From positions 3,309,501 through 3,373,500 of the forward strand of contig NZ_JAIWOT010000001.1 of the NCBI RefSeq assembly GCF_021295335.1: 64,000 nt of DNA, read 5' to 3'. Positions 36,929 through 45,937 of this stretch are shown here, one piece after another (within the stretch, counting starts at the first letter, position 1; each line of letters opens with the position of its first letter). The translations under genes and the position numbers were made by a program. The notes below the pieces were generated by a model that saw nothing but the letters and a program-made list of their open reading frames with translations, had not been told where the DNA came from and did not search any database. The stretch comes from Komagataeibacter sp. FNDCF1 (GTDB lineage: Bacteria > Pseudomonadota > Alphaproteobacteria > Acetobacterales > Acetobacteraceae).

Positions 36929-36957
36929 GGAAATATCCTTGGTCGGGGGTGATGGGG

Positions 36958-37476
36958 TCAGGCGGCCGACATGATGCGGTAGAGGAATAGAAGATCCATC
37001 CACCGCCCGTATTTCGTGCCGCATTCGGGCAGCAGTCCGCCATGCTGGAAGCCAAAACGCTCGTGCAGCCTGCGTGAGGCGATGTTGGTGGAGGTAATGC
37101 CCGCGATCATCACGTGCACACCCGCCGCCTTCGCCCGCTCGCACAGGGCCTGCAGCAGGATGCTGCCAATGCCACGGCGCTTGTAGGCCGGCGCGATGTA
37201 GAGCGAGTGTTCAACCGTGTAGCGGTAGCCCGAAAACGGACGGAACGTTTTCCAGCTGCTGTAGCCCGCCACATGGCCATCGGGCATCTGCGCCACCAGC
37301 ACGGGAAAGCCGCTGGCCTGGCTGGAATGCAGCCATTCCAGCCGGGCGGCAACGGTGGTCTCGTGCGTTTCCCACATCGAGGTACTGTTGAGGATGGCGT
37401 GGTTGACGATCGCGACAATGGCGGGAATGTCCGCATCCGTTGCATCGCGGATCAGGATGTCGGATGGATCAGCCAT
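36958..37476 (-). CDS. GNAT acetyltransferase, phosphinothricin/methionine-sulfoximine type
   Basis: A 172-residue N-acetyltransferase. It opens IRDATDADIPAIVAIVNHAI, and the acetyl-CoA loop is APAYKRRGIGSILL near residue 100. The C-terminal RLHERFGFQHGGLLPECG is typical of PAT/MddA-like enzymes that acetylate methionine sulfoximine or similar amines. It overlaps the end of prmA by 8 bases, so it belongs to the uvrD-prmA-GNAT operon. Confidence 0.85.
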   Translation of the reverse strand: MADPSDILIRDATDADIPAIVAIVNHAILNSTSMWETHETTVAARLEWLHSSQASGFPVLVAQMPDGHVAGYSSWKTFRPFSGYRYTVEHSLYIAPAYKRRGIGSILLQALCERAKAAGVHVMIAGITSTNIASRRLHERFGFQHGGLLPECGTKYGRWMDLLFLYRIMSAA

Positions 37477-38371
37477 GGGGCCTGCGCAGGATGAGCGTGC
37501 CCCAGTCTCCTTCCCGCAGGTGGCGCTCCAGCACCAGTCCGTGGCGGCGGTGGGCGGCCAGCACCATGCGGACCTGCGTGTTCAGCAGCCCCGCAAGGAT
37601 GGCGGTGCCACCAGGCAGCAGGTTGTGGGCCAGATCGGCCGCCATGGCGCAGAGCGGGCGGGCCAGGATATTGGCGAACACAAGGTCATAGGGCGCATGG
37701 TGGCGGATGGCGGGCGTGGACCAGCCATTGCCCAGATGGCACGACACAAGGTTGCCCAGCCCGTTCATCGCGGCGTTGCGCCGGGTCACGCGCACGGACC
37801 ACGGGTCGATATCGGTCGCCAGCACCGGCGTATGCAGCAGGGCGGCGGCTGCCATGGCCAGGATGCCCGAGCCGCAGCCAAGGTCGAGGATGCGGCGTGG
37901 CCTGCGATGGGCCACCATTTCCAGCGCGCGCAGGCAGCCGCGCGTGGAACCGTGCTCGCCCGAGCCGAAGGCAACCCCCGCATCCAGCGTGATGGTGATG
38001 CGCTGCGGGTTGGGCGCATCATCCAGATGCGTGCCACGGATGGCAAAGCGCTGCCCCGCAAGCTGTTCGGGAAAGGATTCGTAGGTGCGGGCCAGCCAGC
38101 CTTCGGACTCGGTATGGCTGCGTTCCAGTCCGGCATCCACGCCGGTGGCAAGCGCGGCCATGATCAGCCCCGCGCGGAGTTCCTCCTCCCCGCTGCCAAT
38201 GTCCTTGACACCTTCCACCCGCCACAGGGTCTGGTTGTCGTCCACTTCGAATATGCCAATGGTGGCGCATACGGTGGACAGGGCGGCTTCGTAGGCTTCA
38301 ACCGCATCCGGGGGTACCGTGACCGATATGGTTTCCAGTTCTGTGGCGTGACGCCGGGGGGAAAGGCTCAT
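37469..38371 (-). CDS. prmA: Ribosomal protein L11 methyltransferase
   Basis: A 300-residue SAM-dependent methyltransferase. The cofactor motif is ILDLGCGSGILAMAA, preceded by the PrmA hallmark LDAGVAFGSGEHGSTRGCL. VFANILARPL is the catalytic-site segment. The N-terminal ferredoxin-like L11-recognition domain (about residues 1-90) is present. It starts the base after the uvrD stop. Confidence 0.93.
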   Translation of the reverse strand: MSLSPRRHATELETISVTVPPDAVEAYEAALSTVCATIGIFEVDDNQTLWRVEGVKDIGSGEEELRAGLIMAALATGVDAGLERSHTESEGWLARTYESFPEQLAGQRFAIRGTHLDDAPNPQRITITLDAGVAFGSGEHGSTRGCLRALEMVAHRRPRRILDLGCGSGILAMAAAALLHTPVLATDIDPWSVRVTRRNAAMNGLGNLVSCHLGNGWSTPAIRHHAPYDLVFANILARPLCAMAADLAHNLLPGGTAILAGLLNTQVRMVLAAHRRHGLVLERHLREGDWGTLILRRPHG

Positions 38372-40582
38372 TTATACCTGCTCAACAAATGTATCGATCA
38401 CCCGCTTGGGGCCTGCTTTTTCAAACGCGACTTCCAGCCGGTTTCCCTCGACGGAAGTAATGGTGCCGTAGCCGAATTTCTGATGGAAGACCCGTACGCC
38501 AGCCGTCATGCCCGATGCGGTGGCGGTGGGCGTGACATCATGCACGCGCCGTGCGGCCACCAGCGGGAAGGGTGTGCTGCCAAACACGGCGGGGCGGCCA
38601 GCGAAGCCGCGCCTGCCATTGGATGTGTCGCCCCGGCTTTCGATATGTTCGGCAGGAAGTTCCTCCACGAAGCGGCTGGGGATGGCGGACTGCCAGTTGC
38701 CATAGATGCGGCGGTTGGCGGCGTGGCTTATGATCGCCAGTTTCCGTGCCCGCGTAATGCCGACATAGGCCAGGCGACGTTCTTCCTCCAGCCCCTTCAG
38801 CCCCCCTTCATCCAGCGTGCGCTGGGAGGGAAAGACCCCTTCCTCCCATCCCGGCAGGAACACGGTATCGAACTCCAGCCCCTTGGCGCCGTGCAGGGTC
38901 ATGATGCTCATGCTGTCGGCGCCCGAGCGGTCCTCGGCATCCATGACAAGGGCGACATGTTCAAGAAAGCCGCCGAGGTTCTCGTAATCCGCCAGCGAGC
39001 GGACCAGTTCCTTCAGGTTTTCCAGCCGCCCCGGCGCATCGGGGGATTTGTCGGCCTTCCACATGTCGATATAGCCGCTCTCCTCCAGCAGGTGGTCGAT
39101 GGCGACGACATGTCCCTCGCGCCCCAGCATGTCGCGCGTGGCGCCCAGCGTGCGCATGAGGGTGGCAAGCTGCTCCTTCGCCCGGCCCCTGATCTCGCCC
39201 GCCGCCAGCATTTCGAGCACCGCGGCAGTCAGGGGCATCTGGCGTTCGCGGGCATGCATGTGCATCTTCTGCAGGCCCGTGGTGCCCACGCCCCGGCGCG
39301 GCACGTTGATGATGCGTTCGAACGCCAGGTCATCGGACGGCTGGCTGACCACGCGCATGTAGGCGATGGCGTCACGGATTTCGGCGCGTTCGTAAAAGCG
39401 CAGGCCACCCACCACGCGGTAGGGCAGGCCCAGCGTGATCAGCCGTTCTTCAAACGCGCGGGTCTGGAAGCCCGCGCGGACAAGGATCGCGATCTCCGCC
39501 ATCGGGTGGCCATCGGCGCGCAGGCGTTCGATCTCCGCGCCGACCATGCGGGCCTCGTCATCCGAATCCTGCACGGAAATCACGCGTACCTTTTCGCCTT
39601 CCGCGTCCTCGCGGCCGGGGTGGAGCGTCTTGCCCAGACGTTCCTCGTTATGTGCGATCAGGCCCGATGCCGCACCCAGAATCTGGCGGGTGGAGCGGTA
39701 ATTGCGCTCCAGCCGCACCACGCGCGCGCCGGGGAAGTCACGTTCAAAGCGCAGGATGTTCTCCACTTCCGCCCCGCGCCATGAATAGATCGACTGGTCA
39801 TCATCGCCCACGCAGCAGATGTTGGATGGCTGGCTGTCACGATGGGCCAGCAGCCGCAGCCACAGGTACTGGATGGTGTTGGTGTCCTGATATTCATCCA
39901 CCAGAATGTAGCGGAAGAAACGGTGGTACTGCGCCAGCACGTCGGGGTGCCTGCGCAGGATTTCCGTCATGTGCAGCATCAGGTCGCCAAAATCGCAGGC
40001 ATTGAGCTGCTTCAGGCGCTGCTGGTAGTCGGTATAGATCTCGGCACAGCGACCATTGGCGAAGTCCGTGTCCTCCGCTGCCGTTATGGCGTCGGGTACC
40101 AGCCCGCGGTCCTTCCATCGCTGGATCACGCCCATGATTGCCTGTGGCGGCCAGCGCTTGGTGTCGATACGGTAGGGTTCGAGCACCTGCTTGAGCAGGC
40201 GCAGCTGGTCGTCGGTATCAAGGATGGTGAAACTGCTGGTAAGCCCCACATATTCTGCATGCCGGCGCAGCATGCGCGCGCACAGGGCATGGAACGTGCC
40301 CAGCCACAGTCCTTCCGCCGGTTCGCCCAGCAGGGCGCCCACACGCTCGCGCATTTCGCGCGCGGCCTTGTTGGTAAAGGTCACGGCAAGGATCTGGTTG
40401 GGGCGCGCACGGCCCGAAAGCAGGATATGCGCGAACCGCGTGGTCAGCACCCGCGTCTTGCCCGTGCCCGCACCGGCAAGGACCAGCAGGGGGCCGTCCG
40501 TGGTCTCGATCGCGTCCCGCTGTTCGGGATTGAGGCGGTTCAGGTAATCCGGCGCACGGCCGGTTGGGATAAGGCTGTCCAT
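38372..40582 (-). CDS. uvrD: UvrD/PcrA-type superfamily 1 DNA helicase
   Basis: A 736-residue 3'-5' helicase. Motif I is AGAGTGKTRVL, motif II DEYQDTN, motif III includes DDQSIYSWRGA, motif IV YRSTRQI, motif V LHGAKGLEFD and motif VI VGITRARK. The C-terminal tail with FGYGTITSVEG is the PcrA/UvrD Tudor-like domain that binds RNA polymerase. It unwinds DNA in excision and mismatch repair. It heads an operon with prmA and the GNAT gene. Confidence 0.95.
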   Translation of the reverse strand: MDSLIPTGRAPDYLNRLNPEQRDAIETTDGPLLVLAGAGTGKTRVLTTRFAHILLSGRARPNQILAVTFTNKAAREMRERVGALLGEPAEGLWLGTFHALCARMLRRHAEYVGLTSSFTILDTDDQLRLLKQVLEPYRIDTKRWPPQAIMGVIQRWKDRGLVPDAITAAEDTDFANGRCAEIYTDYQQRLKQLNACDFGDLMLHMTEILRRHPDVLAQYHRFFRYILVDEYQDTNTIQYLWLRLLAHRDSQPSNICCVGDDDQSIYSWRGAEVENILRFERDFPGARVVRLERNYRSTRQILGAASGLIAHNEERLGKTLHPGREDAEGEKVRVISVQDSDDEARMVGAEIERLRADGHPMAEIAILVRAGFQTRAFEERLITLGLPYRVVGGLRFYERAEIRDAIAYMRVVSQPSDDLAFERIINVPRRGVGTTGLQKMHMHARERQMPLTAAVLEMLAAGEIRGRAKEQLATLMRTLGATRDMLGREGHVVAIDHLLEESGYIDMWKADKSPDAPGRLENLKELVRSLADYENLGGFLEHVALVMDAEDRSGADSMSIMTLHGAKGLEFDTVFLPGWEEGVFPSQRTLDEGGLKGLEEERRLAYVGITRARKLAIISHAANRRIYGNWQSAIPSRFVEELPAEHIESRGDTSNGRRGFAGRPAVFGSTPFPLVAARRVHDVTPTATASGMTAGVRVFHQKFGYGTITSVEGNRLEVAFEKAGPKRVIDTFVEQV

Positions 40583-40678
40583 GGCACTGTCTTCTATAGC
40601 AATCCCTGCGCGGGGGCACCAATGCTATCAGTCAGGGCCACATAATGCGGTTGCGATGCCACGATGGGCTGGAGGAGA

Positions 40679-41380
40679 ATGCGGTTGAAGGCTGGGGAGA
40701 TTGTAAAAAAAGCCGTGGCCACGGGGCCGGGTGGCCACCGGGCACGCATGCGCCAGCGCATCCGCATGGCTGGCGCGCAGTCGCTGGCGGATTATGAACT
40801 GCTGGAAGTCCTGCTGTTCGCGGCCGTTCCCCGGCGGGATACCAAGCCGCAGGCCAAGGCGCTGCTGGCGCATTTCGGCAGCCTGGAAGCCGTGCTGGAG
40901 GCCACGCCCGCAGGGCTGCGTGCGGCAGGGCTGGGGCCGCGCGGGGTTGCGGTCATGGCCTGTCCCGCGCTGGCGGCCCGGCGGCTTGCCCATGCCGACC
41001 TGCGCGGGCGTGTGCTCCTGCCCGACATGCCAACGGTGCTGGACTACTGCGACCGCCTGCCCATTCATGATTCCAGCGGGGTGCGGATGCTCCATCTTGA
41101 CGCGGCGGCCCATCTGCTGGCCGATGAAATCGTGCCGATGGATACACCCGCAGCCCTGTGCCGTGCCATCCTGGCGCGTGCGCTGGACCTGCATGCCGTA
41201 TCACTGATTGCAGTGCGGGACACGGGCGCATCCCCGCCGCCCGCGCAGGCGGACACGGCGGACCGGCGCTGGGCGCGCATGCTGTACATCCACGCCCGGC
41301 TGATGGGGCTGATGGTACAGGACTGTCTGCTCCGGGGGGCAGGCACGACGGTCAGCCTGCGCGCCTTCATGCAGGACTGA
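40679..41380 (+). CDS. RadC-like protein with degenerate JAB/MPN site
   Basis: A 233-residue protein with the RadC layout. An N-terminal helical part (RQRIRMAGAQSLADYELLEVLL) is followed by a JAB-like domain (RMLHLDAAAHLLADEIVPM). The catalytic AHNHPSG motif is replaced by VRDTGAS and the second metal-ligand stretch is lost, so metalloprotease activity is not expected. The ATG at 40679 follows GGAGG closely; 40664 (ATG) and 40685 (TTG) are alternatives. An intact RadC lies about 1.3 kb downstream. Confidence 0.75.
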   Translation: MRLKAGEIVKKAVATGPGGHRARMRQRIRMAGAQSLADYELLEVLLFAAVPRRDTKPQAKALLAHFGSLEAVLEATPAGLRAAGLGPRGVAVMACPALAARRLAHADLRGRVLLPDMPTVLDYCDRLPIHDSSGVRMLHLDAAAHLLADEIVPMDTPAALCRAILARALDLHAVSLIAVRDTGASPPPAQADTADRRWARMLYIHARLMGLMVQDCLLRGAGTTVSLRAFMQD

Positions 41381-41388
41381 CGCTTCGT

Positions 41389-42075
41389 TCAGCCATGGGC
41401 ATCGGCTGCGGCAAACTGCTGGCGGATGGCCTCCAGCAGTTCGGATGGCTGGCTGACCAGCGCATCGGCCCCGGCTTCCGTCAGTTCGGCCCGGGTGCCA
41501 TAGCCCCACAATACGCCCAGTGCACGGACATGATTGGCGTGCGCGCCACTGATGTCGAAGCGGCGGTCACCAATCATGAGCGCGTCTTCGCGGTTGATGT
41601 CCTGCTCGCGCAGCAGGGCTGCGATCAGTTCGGGCTTTTCGGCACCGCTGTCATCCGCCCGCGCGCCGGCCAGCCCGTCAAAATACTGCACGAGATTACG
41701 CAGGTGCAGGATCTTGCGCGCCAGGTGCCGCGGCTTGGATGTCGCCACAAACAGCCGCACGCCCCCGGCCGAGAGCGTCTCGATCACTTCGCGCATGTGA
41801 TCGAACACGGGGCTTTTGTGCATGCCTTCCGATTCGTAATGCTGGCGGTAGAGCGCCATTGCCTCCTCTACCCGGTCATCGCCGTAATGGGCGAGAATAT
41901 GGGCGATCAGTTCCTCCAGCGGGGGGCCGACCACCCATGTCAGGTCTATCGACAGGTCGGGTTCATGCCCCAGGTCACGCAGTACGGCATGGATGGAGTC
42001 CACGATGCCATCGCGGGAGCGGACAATGGTTCCGTCCAGATCAAAGAGTACGGTATGGGATTTCTTGAAATGCAT
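41389..42075 (-). CDS. HAD-superfamily phosphatase, phosphoglycolate-phosphatase-like
   Basis: A 228-residue subfamily IA HAD hydrolase. Motif I is LFDLDGTIVRS, motif II FVATSKPRH, motif III the Lys of GAEKPELI, and motif IV MIGDRRFDISGA. It resembles Gph/PpaX-like phosphatases. The substrate is not determined. It lies between the two radC-like genes on the opposite strand, its stop 8 bases from the first. Confidence 0.85.
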   Translation of the reverse strand: MHFKKSHTVLFDLDGTIVRSRDGIVDSIHAVLRDLGHEPDLSIDLTWVVGPPLEELIAHILAHYGDDRVEEAMALYRQHYESEGMHKSPVFDHMREVIETLSAGGVRLFVATSKPRHLARKILHLRNLVQYFDGLAGARADDSGAEKPELIAALLREQDINREDALMIGDRRFDISGAHANHVRALGVLWGYGTRAELTEAGADALVSQPSELLEAIRQQFAAADAHG

Positions 42076-42157
42076 GCAGGTCTATAACCTCCTCGTCCTG
42101 CCCGTATCATGTACCATCAGGCTGACATTTGTCCTGAAATTGTTGGGAAGTCCCGTT

Positions 42158-42829
42158 TTGTCCGATCACAGGCCACAGGCTGCCGTATCGGTTCCCCTGT
42201 CCGGAACCATAAGCCGGGCGGATGACCATGCCTTCCTGCAGCGCCTGATCCGCACGCTTGATACCAGCCATCCGGCACCGGACCGGATGGCGGCTGAACT
42301 GCTGGAGCGTTTCGGTTCGGCCGGAATGGTGCTGTCCGCGCATGTCGGCGCGCTGGATGAGGTGGCAGGCCGGGGCACCACCCTGCCACCCCTGCTGGCC
42401 GTGATGCGTGAGGCAGCACTCCGGCTTTATCGCAGCCGGGTGCGCAGGACCGATGTCCTATCCGGGCAGGCGGGGCTGGAAGCCTACCTGCAGGCCTGCA
42501 TGGGCCATGAGGTGGTCGAGCAGTTCCGCGTGCTGTTCCTTGATGCCGGGTTCCACTTGCTTTCCGATGAATTGATGGGTACCGGCACGGTCAACCATTC
42601 CCCCGTCTACCCGCGTGAGATCATGCGCCGCGCCCTGAATCTGGGCGCGGCCCGGCTGGTGCTGGCGCATAATCACCCGACCGGCCGGGCGGAACCGTCG
42701 GGCGCGGATATTGAGATGACCATGCGCATCGCCCAGATCGGCAGGCTGATGGACGTGGAGGTGCACGACCATATCATCGTCGGCAATGGTCGTACCCTCA
42801 GCTTCCGTGCCGCGGGGCTGCTTGTCTAG
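42158..42829 (+). CDS. radC: RadC family protein with intact JAB/MPN site
   Basis: A protein of about 223 residues. The JAB domain has the Zn-binding AHNHPTG followed by PSGADIEMT and the HDHIIVG strand. The upstream half is a helix-hairpin-helix-like region (MAAELLERFGSAG). RadC was once linked to repair, but its role is still unclear. No ATG lies at the expected start, and I chose the TTG at 42158 with GGGAAG upstream. An in-frame ATG at 42074 would overlap the divergent phosphatase start. Its stop overlaps that of purK on the opposite strand. Confidence 0.8.
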   Translation: MSDHRPQAAVSVPLSGTISRADDHAFLQRLIRTLDTSHPAPDRMAAELLERFGSAGMVLSAHVGALDEVAGRGTTLPPLLAVMREAALRLYRSRVRRTDVLSGQAGLEAYLQACMGHEVVEQFRVLFLDAGFHLLSDELMGTGTVNHSPVYPREIMRRALNLGAARLVLAHNHPTGRAEPSGADIEMTMRIAQIGRLMDVEVHDHIIVGNGRTLSFRAAGLLV

Positions 42830-43974
42830 TCGCCTTCTTTATCCATCGGGCGCGCCAGCGGTCCAAGGGCGGCATTCACCCCGAACTCCCCTGGCAGGCC
42901 ACCTGCGGGAAACAGCACGTTGACATGCCCCATCTTGCGGCCGGGCCGGGCTTCAGCCTTGCCATAATGATGGGCAAGCAGGCCGGGAGTGGCCATGATC
43001 CGCGGCCACAGCGCCATGTCATCGGGGCCGATCAGGTTTTTCATCACCGCGTCGCCATGGCGGACGGCGGGCGGTAATGGCAGGCCGGTTACCGCGCGCA
43101 CATGCATCTCGAACTGGTCCACCGGGCAGGCATTCATGGTCCAGTGGCCGGAATTGTGCGGGCGGGGCGCGATCTCGTTCACGCGCAGGCTGCCATCATG
43201 GTCGACGAACATCTCGACCCCCAGCAGCCCGACCAGACCGAGCGCCGTGGCGATGCGTCGCGCCAGTGCCTGCGCCTGCGTCGCGATATCGGGGGCGATG
43301 CGGGCCGGGGCCAGGCTTATGTCCAGTATCCCGTCACGGTGGCGGTTTTCGGTCACGTCAAAGGTGCTGATCTCGCCCTGTCCGTTGCGCGCCACCATCA
43401 CGCTGACCTCACACGCGAAGCGCACCATGCCTTCGGCCACCAGCGGGTGGGGGCGCAGCGTGTCGAATGCGTGGTCCAGATCGGCTTTACTGCGGATGCG
43501 GGCCTGACCCTTGCCATCATAGCCAAGGCGCGTGGTCTTGAGGATGAACGGATAGCCCAGCGCATCCGCCGCCCGGTCCAGATCAGCCCGGGTCTCCACC
43601 GCATGCCATGGGGCGACGGGAATGCCGTTTTCCCCCATGAAGGTTTTTTCGGCAATGCGGTCCTGGCTTATGCGCAGGATGGCGCCCGCCGGGTGCACGG
43701 GGCGAATGCTGGAAAGCAGGTCCAGTCCGTCGGCGCTGATATTCTCGAATTCGAAGGTAATGACATCCACCGCATCGGCAAAGCGGCGCAGGGCGTCGTG
43801 GTCATCATACTGGCTCACGGTAATGGCGTGGGCGACCTGGGCTGCCGGGCCATCGGCCTCGGTGGTCAGGATATGGGCGCGATAGCCAAGGCGGGCGGCG
43901 GCAACGGCGGACATGCGGCCAAGCTGCCCGCCGCCAACAATGCCAAGGACGCGGCCGGGAGGGAGCGCGCTCAT
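42826..43974 (-). CDS. purK: 5-(carboxyamino)imidazole ribonucleotide synthase
   Basis: A 382-residue ATP-grasp enzyme that carboxylates AIR with bicarbonate and [14 protein letters not shown] opens the protein. [17 protein letters not shown] is the ATP loop and [14 protein letters not shown] the metal-binding end of the ATP-grasp domain. It overlaps purE by 4 bases (ATGA), giving the usual purE-purK pair. Confidence 0.96.
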   Translation of the reverse strand: MSALPPGRVLGIVGGGQLGRMSAVAAARLGYRAHILTTEADGPAAQVAHAITVSQYDDHDALRRFADAVDVITFEFENISADGLDLLSSIRPVHPAGAILRISQDRIAEKTFMGENGIPVAPWHAVETRADLDRAADALGYPFILKTTRLGYDGKGQARIRSKADLDHAFDTLRPHPLVAEGMVRFACEVSVMVARNGQGEISTFDVTENRHRDGILDISLAPARIAPDIATQAQALARRIATALGLVGLLGVEMFVDHDGSLRVNEIAPRPHNSGHWTMNACPVDQFEMHVRAVTGLPLPPAVRHGDAVMKNLIGPDDMALWPRIMATPGLLAHHYGKAEARPGRKMGHVNVLFPAGGLPGEFGVNAALGPLARPMDKEGD

Positions 43975-44552
43975 CGGGTCGGTTCCCCTGCCACGGATTC
44001 CGTCTGCCTCGCGCGCCACGCAGCCAGCCTGTGCCCCAGTGCCGGGTCGGACAGTGCCAGGATGGAGGCAGCCAGCAGGGCGGCATTGGTTGCCCCGGCC
44101 CTGCCGATGGCCAGCGTGCCCACGGGAATGCCGCCGGGCATCTGGACGATTGACAGCAGGCTGTCCATGCCCTTGAGCGCATGCGATTCGACCGGCACCC
44201 CCAGCACCGGCAGCGCGGTCCATGCGGCACACATGCCCGGCAGGTGCGCAGCCCCCCCCGCACCGGCAATGATGACCGACAGGCCGCGCTCCTGTGCCGT
44301 CTTTGCATAGGTGGCCAGGCGGTCCGGCGTGCGGTGGGCGGATACGATGCGCACTTCATGCGCGATCTCCAGCGCCTCCAGCACGGCGGTGGCGTGGCGC
44401 ATGGTTTCCCAGTCGGACTGGCTGCCCATGATCAGCCCCACGCGCGGGGAAGGTGTGCCGGAGGGCGAAGGGGGAGGGGTGGGCACGATTGGCGTACTCT
44501 CGTCTTGTGTATTCAGGCGATGCTGTCCGGGATCAGGCGGCTTTCCAGCCAT
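43971..44552 (-). CDS. purE: 5-(carboxyamino)imidazole ribonucleotide mutase
   Basis: Class I PurE, moving the carboxyl group of N5-CAIR to give [26 protein letters not shown] and [11 protein letters not shown] hold the active site. As drawn (193 residues) it has a Pro/Ser-rich N-terminal extension of about 35 residues and overlaps the DUF465 gene by 40 bases. An in-frame GTG at 44486 would remove the overlap. Confidence 0.94.
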   Translation of the reverse strand: MAGKPPDPGQHRLNTQDESTPIVPTPPPSPSGTPSPRVGLIMGSQSDWETMRHATAVLEALEIAHEVRIVSAHRTPDRLATYAKTAQERGLSVIIAGAGGAAHLPGMCAAWTALPVLGVPVESHALKGMDSLLSIVQMPGGIPVGTLAIGRAGATNAALLAASILALSDPALGHRLAAWRARQTESVAGEPTR

Positions 44553-44713
44553 GTGATCTCATCCTTCAGCAGGAGCTTGCGCTTTTTCAGCCGTTGCAGC
44601 TGCAACTGGTCCGTTACCTGCAGGGCCATGCGGCTTATGACCGTATCAAGGTCACGGTGTTCGCTGCGCAGTTCGTGCAGCTTGCGAAGGAGGGTATCCC
44701 GATCTGTCAGCAT
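44513..44713 (-). CDS. DUF465 (YdcH-like) small helical protein
   Basis: A 66-residue, highly charged helical hairpin: [19 protein letters not shown] then [18 protein letters not shown]. This is the DUF465 pattern. Its function is unknown; members are abundant small cytoplasmic proteins. It lies just upstream of purE on the same strand. It begins 162 bases from a second, divergent DUF465 gene. Confidence 0.8.
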   Translation of the reverse strand: MLTDRDTLLRKLHELRSEHRDLDTVISRMALQVTDQLQLQRLKKRKLLLKDEITWLESRLIPDSIA

Positions 44714-44875
44714 GGCGGCTCGTCTGTTAGGTGGGCATGTCCCTATCCTAAGCATATCCGCCGCAAAAGGCGAAATGCCGGGGGCCGTGTCCTTGGCCTG
44801 CAATTTTAACATGGAATTCCGCCGCGCGTCTGGTCTAGCCTGACCGGGTTGCAGCAAAAGACGCTGGAGGATTCC

Positions 44876-45046
44876 ATGTCGTACGAAGCACGTATCAACA
44901 GCCTCAAGACCCGTCATGCACGGCTCGATGCCCGCATTTTTGACGAGGACCGCAGGCCCCTGCCTGATGAGGGGACCATACGGCGCCTGAAGCTTGAGAA
45001 ACTTCGCGTAAAGGAAGAGATCGAACGCCTGGCCCGGCTGGGCTGA
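44876..45046 (+). CDS. DUF465 (YdcH-like) small helical protein, second copy
   Basis: A 56-residue protein with the same two-helix plan: INSLKTRHARLDARIFDEDR, a Pro turn, then IRRLKLEKLRVKEEIERL. GGAGG 6 bases before the ATG at 44876 fixes the start. It is divergent from the other DUF465 gene. It is followed by a hairpin and a convergent DUF1013 gene. Confidence 0.85.
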   Translation: MSYEARINSLKTRHARLDARIFDEDRRPLPDEGTIRRLKLEKLRVKEEIERLARLG

Positions 45047-45069
45047 CCGGGCGGTCTGGTCACGCTTGC

Positions 45070-45088
45070 GCCGCCCATCACGGGCGGC
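45070..45088. terminator. Hairpin between convergent DUF465 and DUF1013 genes
   Basis: A 7-bp GC stem GCCGCCC/GGGCGGC with an ATCAC loop in a 50-base convergent gap. It has no T-tract. Confidence 0.55.
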
Positions 45089-45096
45089 GGGGCGGA

Positions 45097-45684
45097 TCAG
45101 ATGGCGTGATCGCCGTCGTCATCCAGTTCCAGCGGCGGCGGCACGGCCTGGCCTTCACGCGCCAGGCGCTCATTGGCGGCCAGCACCATTGCGTTCAGGT
45201 CCGTCTGGCTGCACAGGCCCAGCGTGACCGGGTCACGCGGCTTGATGTTGGGGCTGTTCCAGTGCTGCTTGGTCCGCACCTTCTCGATGGTGTCTTTGGT
45301 GGTACCCAGCAGCTTGCTGGTCTGCTGCTCGGACAGCTGCGGGAAGTTGCGCAGGATGAAGGCAATCGCATCCGGGCGGTCATTGCGCTTGGCCACAGGC
45401 GTGTAGCGCGCGCCCTTGGAACGGCGGTTGATCGGGTTGGCGGGCGGAAGGCCCTTCAGCCGTGCCTCGGGGTCCTTTTCGCAGCGCGTGATTTCCACCT
45501 GCGTCAGCTGGTGGTGGGCAATCGGGTCATAACCCCGGATTCCCTGTGCCACTTCCCCGTCGGCGATGGCCTGGACCTCCAGGGGGTGCATTCCACAGTA
45601 TTCGGCAATCTGGGTAAAGGTCAGTGCCGTCTTTTCAATAAGCCACACGGCGGTCGCCTTGGGCATCAGGGGCAGGGCAGTCAT
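45097..45684 (-). CDS. DUF1013 family cell-cycle transcriptional regulator (TrcR-like)
   Basis: A 195-residue protein nearly restricted to Alphaproteobacteria. ATAVWLIEKTALTFTQIAEYCGMH contains a helix-turn-helix, and a second HTH-like segment, LSEQQTSKLLGTTKDTIEKV, lies near residue 120. In Caulobacter the homologue TrcR is a cell-cycle-regulated, RNA-polymerase-associated transcription factor. The ATG at 45684 is preferred over a TTG six bases upstream. Its leader contains a perfect 18-base palindrome. Confidence 0.85.
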   Translation of the reverse strand: MTALPLMPKATAVWLIEKTALTFTQIAEYCGMHPLEVQAIADGEVAQGIRGYDPIAHHQLTQVEITRCEKDPEARLKGLPPANPINRRSKGARYTPVAKRNDRPDAIAFILRNFPQLSEQQTSKLLGTTKDTIEKVRTKQHWNSPNIKPRDPVTLGLCSQTDLNAMVLAANERLAREGQAVPPPLELDDDGDHAI

Positions 45685-45702
45685 TATCAATCAGGTCCTA
45701 CA

Positions 45703-45778
45703 GCGTGTGGCGCCACACGCAGGCACCTGAGAGGGTGTTCGAAACGGTTCCTTCCCGGAGCGGGAACCGTGCGTACCT
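45703..45778 (-). promoter_or_regulatory. Structured leader/operator region of the DUF1013 gene
   Basis: A perfect 18-base palindrome GCGTGTGGCGCCACACGC (45703-45720) ends 19 bases before the start codon. A second hairpin follows at about 45742-45768, pairing CGGTTCC and TTCCCG arms with CGGGAA and CCG. Either an operator or an RNA structure near the ribosome binding site is possible. Confidence 0.45.
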
Positions 45779-45881
45779 GCTGGCGCGCCAGAAACAGAAA
45801 ACACTCGTGGCAGTGATATGACGGTTGCGGGTAGCAAAGGTCAAGACTTCAATCCGTGCGGCCGGGATGTTTCGCATCAAT

Positions 45882-45914
45882 AAAAAACGGGGGCGGACCA
45901 CTGGCCCGCCCCCG
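45882..45914 (-). terminator. Rho-independent terminator of hsp20
   Basis: On the minus strand a 9-bp CGGGGGCGG/CCGCCCCCG stem is followed by six T. It lies 24 bases after the hsp20 stop. Confidence 0.93.
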
Positions 45915-45937
45915 CTGCATGCCGTGGGCACTATCCC

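Noticed and set aside
35111-36952. A 613-codon + strand frame opposite aminopeptidase P
   Set aside because: Aminopeptidase P metal ligands are intact on the minus strand, and the opposite frame has no motif.
37355-39784. An 809-codon open frame on the + strand opposite the acetyltransferase, prmA and the uvrD C-terminus
   Set aside because: It is a shadow created by high GC. The minus strand encodes complete conserved proteins, and the + translation shows no family motifs.
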